A stretch of 40,881 nt of DNA from Chitinophagales bacterium (GTDB taxonomy: Bacteria; Bacteroidota; Bacteroidia; Chitinophagales; LD1): NCBI GenBank assembly GCA_016787045.1, contig JAEUVA010000048.1, positions 1-40,881 on the forward strand, read 5' to 3'. Numbering within the stretch: position 1 is the stretch's first letter; each line of letters opens with the position of its first letter. Both the position numbers and the translations under genes were made by a program. Under the pieces are notes generated by a model. That model did no database searches. It was given only the letters and a program-made list of their open reading frames with translations, and was not told the origin of the DNA. Shown here in pieces: positions 25,066 through 33,679 of this stretch.

Positions 25066-28000
25066 CTATTTATACACTCGTTTAAAAAATTTGAGGTAGT
25101 CTTCCATGTTTCTTTCAGTAAGCAGTGTAGAAAAATTGCTTGTGCTGATACAAGCAATGCTGTATTGTCCGGCTTTAAAATCGTCAAACAACTGTGCTTG
25201 TGTTTTGATGGAGTTAAAGTAGCTCATAGCTTCCGCGCCACTAGGAAACTGCCGAACGTTAATGATAGTCGTTTTGCTATCTACCTTTACCTGCTTGGTT
25301 TGCAGGCGCGATTTTTCGTACACGTTAGCGTTAAAGGCATTTATTTTGGCCACTGCAGAGGTTATGCTGGCCGATGTTACTTCAGGGTTATTGGTAAACA
25401 AGATGAAATAATGAACGGCTGCATCTGAGCGCACGTAAATAGAGGTGGTGTCTTCGGTAACCACCGGTGTAGATGGCTTAACGGTATCCGGCTTAGTGGT
25501 GGCGGCTTCCGTAGTTTTATCCTTTTCAATTTTTGTAGCAGTAGGTACAGTAGTTGTATCCACTTTTACATCTGCACCCGATTTTTTTGCTTGTTCCTTT
25601 ACTTCGTTGAGTTGCTTATTCAACTCTGTTTTATCGGGCTGTGGCTTGTATATAGCATTAAGCGAATCGCGTTTGGTGGTGTCTTTACTAAAATCAATTT
25701 GTGGCAATGTAGATTTATTGAGCAATGCCAATAAATCACCGGCTACTTTCTTCACTTCTGCATCTGTGCTTTTGTTGCTGAGTTTTTGTAGCAGTTGTAC
25801 ATAATCTTCCAATTTGTTTTGCTTGGCTAGCACTAACGCCAGCAACAACTCAAACTTGGCACTCAGCGGATTTGGTTTAAAAACGGCATCGCTCATTTTG
25901 CATTTATACCACGCAGAATCCAGTTGGTTAGCGGAATAATCGTTATACGCTAACTCATAATAGCTGTTTACCTCTTGCTCTTTTTGTTTGGTGGCATTGA
26001 TAAAATTGGGGTCGCGCAAGATTTTTGCAATTACACTCTCCGGAAACTCAGCTAATATTTTGGCTTTGTATTCCTCGGTCATTGTTTTGTTTTTGGTCAA
26101 TTGACCAAGTAAGTACAGTTGGTAATAACTCTCTAACAACAACTTGTGCGGGCTTAACTTTTTGTTGAGCGTTTCAAACATGTTTTGCGCCTTGGCGTAT
26201 GCCTCTAATCCATCTTTGTATATAGTTCCAGCGTTGTAATACGCATCGGCTAAACGGCCATTGCTCTTCTCTAACTTTTCTTTGGTAAGCGGTATGGCCG
26301 CCTCTAACTGCTCCTCTAGTGTACCGGGTACTTTTTCAGCTGCTTCTATATTAGCCACACCCTTAGAGGTATCTGTAGCCATGGCGTTAGAATTGGTTTC
26401 GCTTTCCTCCTGACTAATGCCTGAGCTCTTATTTTTTCTTCGCCAATTCTCTTCCAGCTTTCTTCTGCCCCATTTGCGCACAAAATCGTTGTACCCGGAT
26501 GCACGGGCTGCAGTGTTGTAAAAATACCAGTTGCTGGCTGTGCCTGATTGGGTTTGGTTCTGCTGCTGGGGAGCATTCATCATAAACTGCTGCAATTGCT
26601 GCTGCTGTTTAGCATTCTCTGCTTCCGTTTTTTTAGCTTCCTCTTCTGCTTCTTTTTTAGCTACCGTCAGGTTGATGATTTTTTTACGCTCTGCTTCACT
26701 CATCGCAGCCAGCTTTTGTATGCTATCCTCATAAGCAATGATGTTGAGCTGCTCCACCAAACTGCCCAGCATTTTGTTGCGTTCATCTAACGCGTTGTAC
26801 CGCGCATCGTTCTTAGCCAAAAATGTAAGTGTAGAATCGTAATAAAACTTTGCATTTACATATAACTCTTCCTCATAATCTAATTCGGCTAATTGTAAGT
26901 AAGACAATGCCTTTTGGTCATCATTAACGGTAGAGTTATCTACTGATTTATGGAGGTAATTTCGAGCCAAATCGCGCTGATTTTCTTGTATGGCTATCAA
27001 AGCCAACTCATAAAAAATCTGATCCCAATAGTCTTTGTACTTGCCATCTTTGCTCATACGGGCAAGTAATTTTTTAATATCGGTATTACCTGTGGTTCCG
27101 TTTCTGCCCAGCTTTGCCAATTTAATTTTGGCATAAAACTCCATATCGTAATTAGGGCGGCTCTTCAACACTTTACGATAATTGTCAATGGCATTTTTGG
27201 CATTACCGGTGGCTTCGTAGCATTGCGCCAGCACAAACAACGGGCGCACTTTCAGTCGTTTCTTTTTCCGTATTTTTTTAAAAGCCAAATACTTTTCCAA
27301 CGGTTCAATAGCCGCCTGATAATTTTTACGCGATACCTCTACATCGGCCGATGCCAGCTCTAACTGCGGGTCATAATCTTTATAGAAATAATCATCGCTG
27401 TGCACATAGGTTACTACACTGGCTGCTTCATCATATCTTTTCTGGCGTGTATATGTTTTGATGAGCCAAATCAGCGCTTCACTTCGGGCGGGGGTATGCC
27501 ACCATATAGATTTTTCGGGGCGGTTGTCTTTTTTCACAATCACTTTATTGCCCAGCGAATCAACTTTTGTTTCAAACTCCGGTTTCTTCTTTTTCTTTTT
27601 AGCTTTTACATACTTACCTACTTTCTTTCCCAAGCCGCGTTGCACTTTTACGTAGTCCACCCCATCTTTGTACTCTGTAGTGATGTACTTAAAACTTGCC
27701 GATGCCTTGTCGTAATCGCCTTTTAGATAATTGGCTTTGCCAATCAGCAGCATGTTATCATCGCTCCAATTGGCCACATTGTGCAACTGTATAGATTGCG
27801 TGGAGCGCTTTATCACATCCTCCAGGTCTGAGGAATAAGGTGCTGTTTCTGCTACATCATTATGGCCATATACGGCAATTACAGAATCAAACTTGTCTTT
27901 GTGATTGGCTTCTACAGTCTTAATGGTGCTTTTGTACTTCTCATTGGCGTTGAAATAAGCGTTGTAATGAGACGTAATATCATGATAGGCCTGCTTAGGC

Positions 28001-28086
28001 AAAATGGCATGATTAGTGGTAGAGCATCCCCACAAAAAAAGAATACCCGCTGCAACTACACCGGTAATAAAAATTGAAACCTTCAA
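25066..28086 (-). CDS. sprE: TPR lipoprotein, SprE/PorW type (T9SS and gliding)
   Basis: This 1,006-residue lipoprotein has lipobox LWGC (Cys21) and TPR-like helical repeats through the body (for example NMLLIGKANYLKGDYDKASA and PLFVLAQCYEATGNAKNAI). N-terminal phrases such as HDITSHYNAYFNANEKYKS match the SprE/PorW family, a component that links outer-membrane T9SS parts to the gliding and secretion machinery. A poly-lysine patch (about 162-172) and a Gln/Glu-rich coiled segment (about 490-530) are seen. The C-terminal 100 residues form a separate small alpha/beta domain (SIYVRSDAAVHYFILFTNNP). With gldD, gldE and two cargo proteins here, a working T9SS is likely. A TATTTTTG box lies 40 bases upstream. 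Confidence 0.88.
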   Translation of the reverse strand: MKVSIFITGVVAAGILFLWGCSTTNHAILPKQAYHDITSHYNAYFNANEKYKSTIKTVEANHKDKFDSVIAVYGHNDVAETAPYSSDLEDVIKRSTQSIQLHNVANWSDDNMLLIGKANYLKGDYDKASASFKYITTEYKDGVDYVKVQRGLGKKVGKYVKAKKKKKKPEFETKVDSLGNKVIVKKDNRPEKSIWWHTPARSEALIWLIKTYTRQKRYDEAASVVTYVHSDDYFYKDYDPQLELASADVEVSRKNYQAAIEPLEKYLAFKKIRKKKRLKVRPLFVLAQCYEATGNAKNAIDNYRKVLKSRPNYDMEFYAKIKLAKLGRNGTTGNTDIKKLLARMSKDGKYKDYWDQIFYELALIAIQENQRDLARNYLHKSVDNSTVNDDQKALSYLQLAELDYEEELYVNAKFYYDSTLTFLAKNDARYNALDERNKMLGSLVEQLNIIAYEDSIQKLAAMSEAERKKIINLTVAKKEAEEEAKKTEAENAKQQQQLQQFMMNAPQQQNQTQSGTASNWYFYNTAARASGYNDFVRKWGRRKLEENWRRKNKSSGISQEESETNSNAMATDTSKGVANIEAAEKVPGTLEEQLEAAIPLTKEKLEKSNGRLADAYYNAGTIYKDGLEAYAKAQNMFETLNKKLSPHKLLLESYYQLYLLGQLTKNKTMTEEYKAKILAEFPESVIAKILRDPNFINATKQKEQEVNSYYELAYNDYSANQLDSAWYKCKMSDAVFKPNPLSAKFELLLALVLAKQNKLEDYVQLLQKLSNKSTDAEVKKVAGDLLALLNKSTLPQIDFSKDTTKRDSLNAIYKPQPDKTELNKQLNEVKEQAKKSGADVKVDTTTVPTATKIEKDKTTEAATTKPDTVKPSTPVVTEDTTSIYVRSDAAVHYFILFTNNPEVTSASITSAVAKINAFNANVYEKSRLQTKQVKVDSKTTIINVRQFPSGAEAMSYFNSIKTQAQLFDDFKAGQYSIACISTSNFSTLLTERNMEDYLKFFKRVYK

Positions 28087-28125
28087 AATGAATCAGTTTG
28101 GCAGGTAGAAATAACTCTATACGAG

Positions 28126-28133
28126 CAAAAATA
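28126..28133 (-). promoter_or_regulatory. Candidate -7 box of sprE
   Basis: The minus strand reads TATTTTTG, a perfect TAnnTTTG match about 40 bases before the start. The best -33 candidate is TTTA with a 17-base spacer, which is poor. Confidence 0.35.
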
Positions 28134-28267
28134 TTTTGTTTGAGGGAAAATAAAAGTTGTTTACACAAGTAAAGGCAGATATTTCGGGAGCAGCAAAAGC
28201 GTTTAGTGTGGCAACACCGCACACTATCTCCAACAAAACCGACCATTGAATTTAACAGTACAATTTG

Positions 28268-29584
28268 TTAACTCACCCAAGCGGGAGCATTACCAGGTAT
28301 CAGCCCAATCACTTCTTTACTGTATTTGAAATAATCTACCTCTATGAGGTGCCTTGCCGATTTGGTGTACCACTTGCGGTTGAGCGCTATTTCTTCATCT
28401 ATTTTTTTGTTCATATCGTGGGGCAAGTGGTAGTTGCCGGCTAAGTAGTTGGCCAATAATTTACTTTGGTAATCGGCCAGTTTCCAAAAACAACCGCTGG
28501 CTTGTATCAGCCCCACAAACATCAAATTGCGATAGTCGGGGTGAAAAATGCGCTTGTACAGTCGTACTTCTTTATCTTCATAATCTACCAAGTTTTTATC
28601 AAAAAACGGAAATGTTACTTTAAAGCCCGTAGCGGCAATAATTACATCCAGCTCTTCTTTACTGCCATCTTTAAAATGAACGGTTTTGCCTTCAAATTTT
28701 TCAATGTCGGGTTTTGGAGTAATCTCACCATGCCGCACATAGTATAATAATTCTGAATTAGACACCGGATGGCTCTGCCGTACACCGTGGTCCGGGCGCT
28801 GCAAACCCCACTTGGTAATATCGCCATTTTCTAACCTCAGCACAAAACCGTACACCGTGTCTAACAAAAAATCGGGCACCCACTGAAACTTATTGGCTAT
28901 CACATCGGCCGGCTGCCCAAACACAAACTTGGGTATAAAGTGATACCCACGCCTCATACTGATATAGGTTTTTTTTGCTACGCGGCAAACCTCTACCGCT
29001 GCATCGCAGCCGCTGTTGCCTGCTCCTATTACCATAGCCCGCTTACCGGCAAAAGGTTTGTTATTTTTAAAATAATGCGAGTGAATAAACTCTCCTTCAA
29101 ACTTGCCAGGGTAGTTGGGGTAGCGCGGATTCCAGTGGTGGCCGTTAGATACTATCAGTACATCAAAAGTTTGCCGCGATGTATCGCCCTCTTTAGTAGT
29201 GTAATGTACCTTCCATTTACCATCTGCATTTCGGTCAATACTACTTACGGTGGTATTGAACATTACCTTTTCTTTCACTCCAAATTTTATAGCATAATTG
29301 TCGTAATACTCCGCCATCAACCAATGCGATGGATAATCGGGATAGCTATCAGGCATCGGAAAATCTTCATAGCTGCTATGGGCTTTGGAGGTAATGATGT
29401 GGGTGGTTTCATACACACTGCTGTGTTTCACATCTTCGGTATAAACCCAATTACCACCTACACGGTTGCTTTGCTCAAAAATGGTGATGTTATCAAACCC
29501 GCATTGGCGCAGATTTTTACAAGCAGCAATGCCAGAACTACCGGCACCTATTATGGCTATAGAAGCGTTTTTCGCAAATTTCAT
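28268..29584 (-). CDS. Flavin-containing monooxygenase
   Basis: This 438-residue protein has an FAD-binding GAGSSG (13-18), the FMO/BVMO-type signature FEGEFIHSHYF (FxGxxxHSxxY), a second nucleotide site GAGNSG for NADPH, and the C-terminal IIAATGFKVTFPFF. These are the hallmarks of class B flavoprotein monooxygenases, which oxygenate S, N or carbonyl carbons. The FxGxxxH form with HSxxY favours FMO over Baeyer-Villiger types. Its start is 14 bases after the stop of an alpha/beta hydrolase gene, so the two probably form an oxidation-hydrolysis pair; the substrate is unknown. Confidence 0.9.
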   Translation of the reverse strand: MKFAKNASIAIIGAGSSGIAACKNLRQCGFDNITIFEQSNRVGGNWVYTEDVKHSSVYETTHIITSKAHSSYEDFPMPDSYPDYPSHWLMAEYYDNYAIKFGVKEKVMFNTTVSSIDRNADGKWKVHYTTKEGDTSRQTFDVLIVSNGHHWNPRYPNYPGKFEGEFIHSHYFKNNKPFAGKRAMVIGAGNSGCDAAVEVCRVAKKTYISMRRGYHFIPKFVFGQPADVIANKFQWVPDFLLDTVYGFVLRLENGDITKWGLQRPDHGVRQSHPVSNSELLYYVRHGEITPKPDIEKFEGKTVHFKDGSKEELDVIIAATGFKVTFPFFDKNLVDYEDKEVRLYKRIFHPDYRNLMFVGLIQASGCFWKLADYQSKLLANYLAGNYHLPHDMNKKIDEEIALNRKWYTKSARHLIEVDYFKYSKEVIGLIPGNAPAWVS

Positions 29585-29598
29585 AATGTTCTATTTAC

Positions 29599-30393
29599 TT
29601 ATATATGTAAATCAATTTTAAGCCAATCGTGTATGCTGCTCGCTGCTATTTGCCAGTGAGTATCTAAAAACATATCATGAGCAATATCGTTTATCACTTC
29701 TTGCTGTGCACCAAACCCATCGGCTGTTTTTTTCCAGCCCTTGTAGTCCACAATAAAATCGTTGGCGGCATACAAAAAGAGCAACGGTGTTTTTACTTTT
29801 TGTGGCCGGTGCAAATCCAAAAACAACATATCTAAGTATGCCATATAACTCTCCGGCTCCATCTTTTTTTTCACATTGGTAATCAATGCATCTGTGGCGG
29901 TGTCTGAAAATGCAATGGTTTTAATAATGTGTTCGCTCTCCGAAAATGGCGCAGTGCTCATGGTCAAATTTCCCTTTATGAATGCCCACGGAAAATGACG
30001 GGCAATTTTTAAACTGCCTTTGAGCATACCTCCGGCAGGTACCGTTGATAGCGTAATAGCAGCGGGCACATTATCGTGTTTCAACAAATATTTTTGAATC
30101 ACAAACCCTCCCATAGAGTGTCCAACTAAAACCGGCTTTTGCGGAATGCGCGATAGGGCGTCTTCTAAATCTTTTAGATAATCGCCAATGCGGTTCCAGC
30201 GAATACGATCGTGCCCATCGCTTCCACCATGCCCACGAAAACTGAGGGAGTAACAGTCGTAGCCCTTTCGGTTAAAATAGGGCACAAACTCCCACTCCCA
30301 GCACCAAGCCGCATGAGCCATGCCATGCACAAAAAGCAAAGGGTGTTTGGCTGTGCTGTGGGGCGAAGGATGATAGTTTAACTCCAGTTTCAT
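29599..30393 (-). CDS. Alpha/beta hydrolase
   Basis: This 264-residue serine hydrolase has the oxyanion segment LLFVHGMAHAAWCWEWEF (19-36), the nucleophile elbow GHSMGG, an acid in YAANDFIVD and the histidine in NDIAHDMFLD. SLSFRGHGGSD follows the classic fold. No signal peptide. It lies immediately upstream of the flavin monooxygenase and is probably in the same transcript, so it could hydrolyse an ester made by that enzyme. This is inference from spacing only. Confidence 0.87.
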   Translation of the reverse strand: MKLELNYHPSPHSTAKHPLLFVHGMAHAAWCWEWEFVPYFNRKGYDCYSLSFRGHGGSDGHDRIRWNRIGDYLKDLEDALSRIPQKPVLVGHSMGGFVIQKYLLKHDNVPAAITLSTVPAGGMLKGSLKIARHFPWAFIKGNLTMSTAPFSESEHIIKTIAFSDTATDALITNVKKKMEPESYMAYLDMLFLDLHRPQKVKTPLLFLYAANDFIVDYKGWKKTADGFGAQQEVINDIAHDMFLDTHWQIAASSIHDWLKIDLHI

Positions 30394-30407
30394 TTGGGCG
30401 AAACTAA

Positions 30408-30433
30408 AAAATTCAAACAGTTGTTTGAATTTT
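30408..30433 (-). terminator. AT-rich terminator between YCII and hydrolase genes
   Basis: AAAATTCAAAC and GTTTGAATTTT form an 11-bp perfect stem around AGTT. On the minus strand the tail reads TTAGTTTC after the stem's own T run. It lies 4 bases after the YCII gene stop and 15 bases before the hydrolase start, so the hydrolase-monooxygenase pair probably depends on read-through or a promoter nearby. Confidence 0.5.
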
Positions 30434-30436
30434 ATT

Positions 30437-30748
30437 TTATTGATTTTTGTGGGGTAAAATCACTTCAAACGGCAGCACGCGCAACTCCATTAAACCCGCT
30501 TGTACAGCAGGGTCTTGCTGCATTAATAGCTCGGCTGACTCTAAACTATCGGCTTCAAAAAATGCTATACCTGTATTATGCGGATGGTCTATACTCAAGC
30601 CAGTTTTCCCGACAAAACTGACGGTGCCATTTCCATACAATTCTTTCAAAAAATTAAAATGCTGCGCCACAACAGTGTGGTCTTGTGGTGCCCAGTTAGC
30701 AGCAGTGCGGTACTTTTCGTTTAGTTGAATGAGGTAAACAAAGGTCAT
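30437..30748 (-). CDS. YCII-related protein
   Basis: From ATG 30748 the protein has 103 residues and begins TFVYLIQLNEKYR. It keeps the YCII pattern: WAPQDHTVVAQHFNFLKELYGNG with the conserved His, GIAFFEADSLESAELLMQQDPAVQAG with the D-P-A-V segment, and a closing LRVLPFEV. YCII proteins are dimeric ferredoxin-like folds of uncertain enzymatic role. The frame extends 12 codons upstream, but those overlap the divergent gene. It sits just upstream of a hairpin and the hydrolase gene. Confidence 0.8.
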   Translation of the reverse strand: MTFVYLIQLNEKYRTAANWAPQDHTVVAQHFNFLKELYGNGTVSFVGKTGLSIDHPHNTGIAFFEADSLESAELLMQQDPAVQAGLMELRVLPFEVILPHKNQ

Positions 30749-30754
30749 GTTTGT

Positions 30755-30762
30755 TATGTTTG
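30755..30762 (+). promoter_or_regulatory. Candidate -7 box of the kelch-like cargo gene
   Basis: TATGTTTG matches TAnnTTTG and ends only 7 bases before the ATG at 30770, so a transcript from it would be nearly leaderless. No good -33 box is seen. Confidence 0.3.
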
Positions 30763-30769
30763 AAGTGAG

Positions 30770-32377
30770 ATGCAAGTTAAACACAAAACCACTCTTTATT
30801 TTTTGGCCACCTTTATGTTAAGCTGGGCTACTTCTGTAAGCGCACAAGATTTTTTTCAATTGCGCGTAGAACCCTCCACACTACAATCGGTTCCTGCGAT
30901 ACACTCGGGTGCTTTTGGCACATACAATGGCCATTGGTTTTTTATTGGCGGCAGAACAAACGGCTTGCACGGATTTCAGCCCCCGTTTGCATTTCCCTCA
31001 AATGGTATTAACGATAAAATTTATTTCACGAATCCAGATTTAGATTCTACCTGGAGTGTAGATGTGTATTCGCTGCCGGATAGCATACGTGAGCCGATAA
31101 CCTCCTCTAATATGCAATTTTATTTACATAATTCAATGTTGTACATAGTAGGTGGTTATGGCTGGAAAGACGGTATTCAAAATTTTGTAACCTGGCCTAC
31201 ACTCACTGCCATCAATCTGGCAGGGCTATTGCCTGCCGTAAAAAACCAGCAACCTATAACTCCTTATTTCCGGCAAATTACCGATTCGGTATTGGCTGTG
31301 TGTGGCGCTCATTTGCAAATGTTGGATACTACATACTATCTTGTTTTCGGCCACCGGTTTGATGGCTATTATGACCGATCTGACACCACGGGTTTCCATA
31401 CACAAGAATACACCCACGAAATCCGCAAATTTCAAATTGCTGATGATGGCGTAAACCTTCAACTCAAAAACTATACAGCCATACGCGACACAGCCAACTT
31501 TCGCAGGCGCGACTATAACCTGCTGCATCTCAAAGACCCATTCAAAGGCGATGGGCTATTGGCATACAGCGGTGTGTTCCGCAAAGGTATTGACTTACCA
31601 TATTTCAATTGTATAGAAATTTACCCGGATACGTTTATCGTACGTAATGATTTCAGCCAAACACTCAGCCAGTACCACAGCGCAGTGGCTGAGCTATACG
31701 ACTCGGTGTGGTGGGTACAGCATCATTTGTTTTTTGGAGGTATAAGTATGTATTACGTAGATACGCTCACCAACAGCACGGTTACCGATTCCTTGGTACC
31801 TTTTGTGCGCACCATCAGCGATGTGGCACGCGATATAGATATGAATTATCACGAATTTGATGCCGGTGTGCGGATGCCTGCATTATTGGGTACAAATGCG
31901 TATTTTTTCGCAGATAAAAATGCCCCACTCATTCATCGGCATTTTGTACACACCAATGCTATGCCGCAAGGTGGCAGAATTGGTTTTTTAACCGGTGGAA
32001 TTGAAAGCCCCGAATTGAACATCAGTTTTACTGACCCATCGCTAAGTTCATGTAGTAACAAAATTTTTGAAGTTTATTTAGATAAGTCAACCGGTATAAA
32101 GCCCACTGCTTTAAACAATGATGTACTAGATTATTATGGTTATCCCAATCCTACATCATCTGTTACCACCATTCATTTTCAACTGAATCGTGAAATGACT
32201 TTAACCATTGAATTGTGTGATATAAATGGAAAAGTATTACAGCAAATTCGGAATGGAGTATTTGATACAGGCACCCATGTAATAAAGGTAGATATGAATT
32301 CTTTTTCTGCCGGTACTTACAGTATAGTTCTCAAGTCGTCCACCCATCGCAGGGCAATAAAGGTGGTAAAAAAATAA
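30770..32377 (+). CDS. Kelch-like T9SS-exported protein
   Basis: This 535-residue protein has a signal peptide (ending near TSVSAQ), kelch-type propeller phrases (FGTYNGHWFFIGGRTNG, NSMLYIVGGYGWKDG and later YLVFGHRFDGYYDR) and a C-terminal sorting domain of about 75 residues (YYGYPNPTSSVTTIHFQL, CDINGKVLQQI, FSAGTYSIVL, RAIKVVKK). It should be secreted through T9SS. The function of the propeller is unknown. Its TAA overlaps the hairpin that ends the convergent coiled-coil gene. It starts 22 bases from the divergent YCII gene. Confidence 0.85.
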   Translation: MQVKHKTTLYFLATFMLSWATSVSAQDFFQLRVEPSTLQSVPAIHSGAFGTYNGHWFFIGGRTNGLHGFQPPFAFPSNGINDKIYFTNPDLDSTWSVDVYSLPDSIREPITSSNMQFYLHNSMLYIVGGYGWKDGIQNFVTWPTLTAINLAGLLPAVKNQQPITPYFRQITDSVLAVCGAHLQMLDTTYYLVFGHRFDGYYDRSDTTGFHTQEYTHEIRKFQIADDGVNLQLKNYTAIRDTANFRRRDYNLLHLKDPFKGDGLLAYSGVFRKGIDLPYFNCIEIYPDTFIVRNDFSQTLSQYHSAVAELYDSVWWVQHHLFFGGISMYYVDTLTNSTVTDSLVPFVRTISDVARDIDMNYHEFDAGVRMPALLGTNAYFFADKNAPLIHRHFVHTNAMPQGGRIGFLTGGIESPELNISFTDPSLSSCSNKIFEVYLDKSTGIKPTALNNDVLDYYGYPNPTSSVTTIHFQLNREMTLTIELCDINGKVLQQIRNGVFDTGTHVIKVDMNSFSAGTYSIVLKSSTHRRAIKVVKK

Positions 32378-32400
32378 CGGCTGCCCTTGGGCAGCCGTTA
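32368..32400 (-). terminator. Terminator shared with a stop codon
   Basis: TAACGGCTGCC (32375-32385) and GGCAGCCGTTA (32390-32400) form an 11-bp stem with a 4-base loop. On the minus strand it is followed by seven T. It terminates the coiled-coil gene, while its first bases are the TAA of the kelch-like cargo gene. On the plus strand a T run follows further away. Confidence 0.8.
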
Positions 32401-32419
32401 AGGGAGTGAAATTATTTTT

Positions 32420-33550
32420 TTAATCTACCGTCTTTTCTTCGGTAGGTGCATCAGCAATATCGTGTTGCGGCTCCAACTCAACTGCTTCTGCCGGTTCAGG
32501 TTGCGGCAGTGTTGCTTTATCATCTTTACTTTTCACTGCACGGTTATTCTGTTTTTGCAGTTTTTCTAAAGTAGAGCGGATGTCTTTCAATTTCTCTTCT
32601 TTACTGGCAATGGCCTCGTTGAGCAAATTCTTCTTCACGTTTATCAACTGCAACTCCAGCGATTTGATGCTATTGCTGTTGGCCTTTTTGTCTAAGTATT
32701 CTAAATCTTTTTTATCGCGGTTGAGCGATAGCTCCATTTTCTGAATCACTTCGTTTAGCCCTTTAATGCGTGCTGAATTTTTGTCACTGAAAAAATGGTT
32801 GCGTTGATCGTTAATATACTGATAAGCAGCATCGAACAGCTTACGCAGTTGAGTTTCATCTGCTTTAGTATGCCTGTGCTTCCGTGCTTCAGCTTGCAGT
32901 TGTTTCAACTCCTCCAATAGCGCTTTGAAATTCGCTTTCTCATCTGCTTTCTTTTTCAACTCCTCCAACTGCGCAGCAACCTCATCGCGCTGCTTTGCAC
33001 TGGCCGTTTCAAACTCTGCACTTTCTGTTTTGCGAAAGGTTTTGAGCTTTTCAAATATAGAATTTACATCATCCTTTATTTTGTCTAACCGCTCTTGACT
33101 AATGTCGCGCTCTTTGCGGTGTTCCAATACTCTTTCCCAAAATGATTTGGCATCGTCAAACAACTGGCGGTCGTATTGCGCTAAATTTTCAGCTCGCTTT
33201 TTTAATTCTTCCAGCTCTTGCAGGTAGCTCTCCCATAGTTTAGCAGTGAGCAAGGTGTAGGCCCACTCGTTTTGCCTGATTCTGATTTTTCCGGTTTCAT
33301 CAGACCGAACATCATCCGGCAGAATAGTTTCTTTATTCAAGTCTGGCGTTACCAATTGCGCATCTTCCGGAAATACAAACTCATCTCCGGTAGTCCATTT
33401 GGTTTCTAAATTCTCTAGCTGCTCTTTGTTTAATGAGCTTTTGAGCATGAGGTGTAGCTCTACCTTAAACTCTTCTTCTTTTAATTCGTAAGCCAGTACC
33501 ACCGGCTTATCATCGGCATTTATGCCGGTAGTTACAAAACGGTTTTGCAT
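32420..33550 (-). CDS. Coiled-coil protein (DUF349-like)
   Basis: This 376-residue cytoplasmic protein is mostly charged helices. After an N-terminal region (1-105) it forms a long coiled coil (about 105-345) with repeats of the type FWERVLEHRKERDISQERLD and KLFDAAYQYINDQRNHFF, which resemble the DUF349 repeat. The C-terminal 35 residues are acidic and proline-rich. No signal peptide or TM helix is found. DUF349 proteins are common in Bacteroidota but of unknown function. A full promoter (TTTG-N20-TATCTTTG) precedes it. Confidence 0.7.
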   Translation of the reverse strand: MQNRFVTTGINADDKPVVLAYELKEEEFKVELHLMLKSSLNKEQLENLETKWTTGDEFVFPEDAQLVTPDLNKETILPDDVRSDETGKIRIRQNEWAYTLLTAKLWESYLQELEELKKRAENLAQYDRQLFDDAKSFWERVLEHRKERDISQERLDKIKDDVNSIFEKLKTFRKTESAEFETASAKQRDEVAAQLEELKKKADEKANFKALLEELKQLQAEARKHRHTKADETQLRKLFDAAYQYINDQRNHFFSDKNSARIKGLNEVIQKMELSLNRDKKDLEYLDKKANSNSIKSLELQLINVKKNLLNEAIASKEEKLKDIRSTLEKLQKQNNRAVKSKDDKATLPQPEPAEAVELEPQHDIADAPTEEKTVD

Positions 33551-33602
33551 CTTCGTTGTAGTTAAAATCGTTAAACGTGTAGTGTGTGTAAAAAATGGTG
33601 GC

Positions 33603-33634
33603 CAAAGATAATATTCTGCGCCACAAATCTCAAA
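33603..33634 (-). promoter_or_regulatory. Predicted promoter of the coiled-coil gene
   Basis: On the minus strand TTTG (33634 to 33631), a 20-base spacer and TATCTTTG (33610 to 33603) match the Bacteroidota consensus at all defined positions. The -7 octamer is identical to that of rpoB. The leader would be about 45 bases. Confidence 0.6.
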
Positions 33635-33679
33635 GCACTACTACAAAGGTGTGGCAGCGTGTATTGGGTTTTGATTTTT

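Noticed and set aside
28940..29659. 239-codon frame antisense to the flavin monooxygenase
   Set aside because: The monooxygenase has all family motifs; the antisense product shows no recognisable domain and has odd composition.
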